Origin: Bacteroidota bacterium
GTDB taxonomy: Bacteria > Bacteroidota > Bacteroidia > Flavobacteriales > Flavobacteriaceae
Length of the DNA stretch: 15,814 nt
Direction: 5' to 3'
Assembly (NCBI GenBank): GCA_023427845.1
Contig: JAEYZX010000187.1
Location: 1-15,814 of the forward strand
In this document: positions 14,695-15,814 of the stretch, piece by piece
How positions within the stretch are numbered: position 1 is the stretch's first letter
Layout: each line of letters opens with the position of its first letter
The notes under the pieces: generated by a model
What the model was told of the DNA's origin: nothing
Databases searched by the model: none
What the model saw: the letters and a program-made list of their open reading frames with translations, nothing else
Made by a program: the position numbers and the translations under genes

Positions 14695-15330
14695 TCAAAC
14701 AGGAAAACCAATCAGGTGCTGCTTGTAATTTGGATAAGCAAAATCGGCAACGGGATTCGATTGGTCAAGCCAGTTACTTTCGTCACCTCTTCGGAGCATT
14801 ACCGGCATGCGTTGATCATTTTCGTCAGCTTTACGGTTGTGGATGTACCGCATTTGTTCGTTGGCCTGCGTTGTGACAATCGTAAACGTATTGATATCAT
14901 TTCCGGTACGGTCGGTCCAGCTTGAAAACAGCCCTGCAAATGCAAATATTTCATCTTCGCTTGAATTGATTCTGTACTTTGTTTTGCTTTTGCCCTTCGG
15001 ATCATCCCAATGCCAGTCGAAGTATGCCGTTGCGATAACGAGGCAGCGGTTGTTGATTGATGCGTGGAAACTCGGTTTTTGCCCGATTGTTTCGATTCGT
15101 GCGTTCAACGTATTTTTCCGGAAATCTATTTCACGTCCTTGCGGAATAAGTCCCCATGTGTGATTTGTGGTTATGATTTCGGGCGAGGTGTTTTTGATGA
15201 TCGGCAGATTGCGGTATTCAAATCCCACAATATAATCGGATTGCAAAAAATTATCGGGATTATCGGCCGTAGCCCTGAACCGGGTTGCGACTTTCTTAAG
15301 CGTCTCTTTCTGTTCGGTATAATAGCACAT
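14695..15330 (-). CDS. SRAP/HMCES (YedK-like) abasic-site DNA-protein crosslinking protein
   Basis: This 211-residue member of the SOS response-associated peptidase family protects abasic sites in single-stranded DNA by forming a thiazolidine crosslink through Cys2. I start at ATG 15328-15330 because it places Cys at residue 2 (MCYYTEQ), which the mechanism requires after Met removal; the frame is open to 15360. Other family features: WGLIP at 59-63, LNARIET with Asn76, RCLVIATAYFDW at 95-106 and IHNRK with His164, followed by RMPVML. In E. coli YedK the residues for DNA binding and catalysis are Cys2, Asn75, Glu105 and His160. Here Cys, Asn and His have counterparts, but the Glu position is Asp105 (codon GAC). 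His164 is separated from RMP by a longer loop. Assignment to the family is confident; full activity is not. The protein is cytoplasmic. It is divergent from a receiver-domain gene. Confidence 0.9.
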   Translation of the reverse strand: MCYYTEQKETLKKVATRFRATADNPDNFLQSDYIVGFEYRNLPIIKNTSPEIITTNHTWGLIPQGREIDFRKNTLNARIETIGQKPSFHASINNRCLVIATAYFDWHWDDPKGKSKTKYRINSSEDEIFAFAGLFSSWTDRTGNDINTFTIVTTQANEQMRYIHNRKADENDQRMPVMLRRGDESNWLDQSNPVADFAYPNYKQHLIGFPV

Positions 15331-15394
15331 GCTGCAAGTTAATAAAATACTTGCCGGCACAGCATCTGATTTCGTGATGATCGAAAAATTTAAT

Positions 15395-15406
15395 AACGCT
15401 AACGCT
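15395..15406. repeat. Tandem AACGCT hexamer in a divergent gap
   Basis: Two direct copies of AACGCT (15395-15400 and 15401-15406) lie between the divergent SRAP and receiver genes, followed by a T-run at 15414-15421. It may be a binding site or chance. A further short imperfect hairpin (GCCTC at 15449-15453 with GAGGC at 15469-15473) lies nearer the receiver start. Nothing else is clear in this 159-base gap. Confidence 0.25.
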
Positions 15407-15489
15407 ACTCGTCCTTTTTTTCTATTTTTACAGTTACGCGAAAAAATTGCCTCGCAATAAAAATTCGAGAGGCTTATTTCTACCAGAAT

Positions 15490-15814
15490 ATGATATTAAT
15501 TGTTGACGATACACGGGCAAATATTATTGCCCTCAAAAAAATATTGCAGCTTCACAACCTGCCGGTCGATACGGCGGAATCGGGCGAGGAGGCGCTAAAA
15601 AAAATCCTTAAAACAAATTACTCGCTGATTATAATGGACGTTCAGATGCCCGGAATGGACGGCTATGAAGTTGTTGAGATTCTTATGGGCAGCAACCGTA
15701 CAAAAGACATTCCCGTGATTTTCCTTTCAGCGGTCAATATCCAAAAAAAGTTTATTTCGCGTGGTTATGAGTCGGGCGGCGTTGATTATATCACGAAACC
15801 GGCCGATCCTGACC
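15490..15814 (+). CDS. Receiver-domain protein, 3' truncated (response regulator or hybrid kinase)
   Basis: ATG at 15490-15492 opens a frame with no stop before the window ends; 108 full codons are visible. They form a nearly complete receiver domain: acidic pocket D6-D7 (MILIVDDT), phosphoacceptor D50 (IIMDVQMPGMDGYE), Ser80 at the switch position (IFLSA) and Lys103 (DYITKPADPD). Because the receiver is at the N-terminus and the protein continues, the missing part may be a PAS/kinase, LytTR or other output domain, or it may stop soon after. The upstream gap is shared with the divergent SRAP gene. This is a different receiver from the one at 5761-6207, which has a Thr switch residue and an NMPG motif. 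Confidence 0.85.
   Translation, partial: MILIVDDTRANIIALKKILQLHNLPVDTAESGEEALKKILKTNYSLIIMDVQMPGMDGYEVVEILMGSNRTKDIPVIFLSAVNIQKKFISRGYESGGVDYITKPADPD

Noticed and set aside
14830..14860. Loss of the catalytic His in the SRAP protein
   Set aside because: The residue two before RMP is Asp, which first suggested a loss, but an IHN motif with His164 lies a few residues earlier, so a longer loop explains the shift.

Overview
The window looks like an ordinary stretch of chromosome from a Flavobacterium-like member of the Bacteroidota. The signs are three secreted proteins with C-terminal type IX secretion (T9SS type A) sorting domains, flavobacterial-style lipoproteins with Asp-rich starts, a sigma / anti-sigma / DUF4252 operon of a kind known from Flavobacteriia, start codons without Shine-Dalgarno sequences, and hints of TAnnTTTG-type promoters. 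I see no tRNA, rRNA, transposase, integrase, phage gene or CRISPR array.

Left part (1-6207). A 5'-truncated beta-propeller lipoprotein (+) converges on a Zn-dependent N-acetylmuramoyl-L-alanine amidase (-) across a bidirectional terminator. Next on the minus strand is an S41 (C-terminal processing) protease lipoprotein. Divergent from it is a four-gene plus-strand operon: ECF sigma factor, overlapping membrane anti-sigma-like protein, secreted DUF4252 protein and DUF4252 lipoprotein. The operon ends at a strong hairpin shared with a converging minus-strand gene for a Cys-rich heavy-metal-associated (HMA) protein. That gene lies just downstream of a single-domain response regulator.

Middle and right part (6294-14596). 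Three T9SS cargo genes lie on the minus strand: a 799-residue multidomain protein with two fibronectin-like repeats, and two paralogous seven-repeat RCC1-type beta-propellers. A plus-strand cytoplasmic histidine kinase with five PAS domains is inserted between the two RCC1 genes.

Right end (14695-15814). An SRAP/HMCES (YedK-type) abasic-site protein (-) has an unusual Glu-to-Asp change at an active-site position. It is divergent from a receiver-domain protein (+) that runs off the window.

The recurring theme is envelope and surface biology (lipoproteins, peptidoglycan amidase, envelope protease, ECF regulation, T9SS-exported propellers) with two-component parts scattered among the genes. I found no convincing new defence or mobile system. 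The most notable points are the twin RCC1 cargo genes around the kinase, the SRAP active-site substitution, the four-cysteine HMA protein and the shared divergent control region of the sigma operon and S41 protease. All of these are modest leads.
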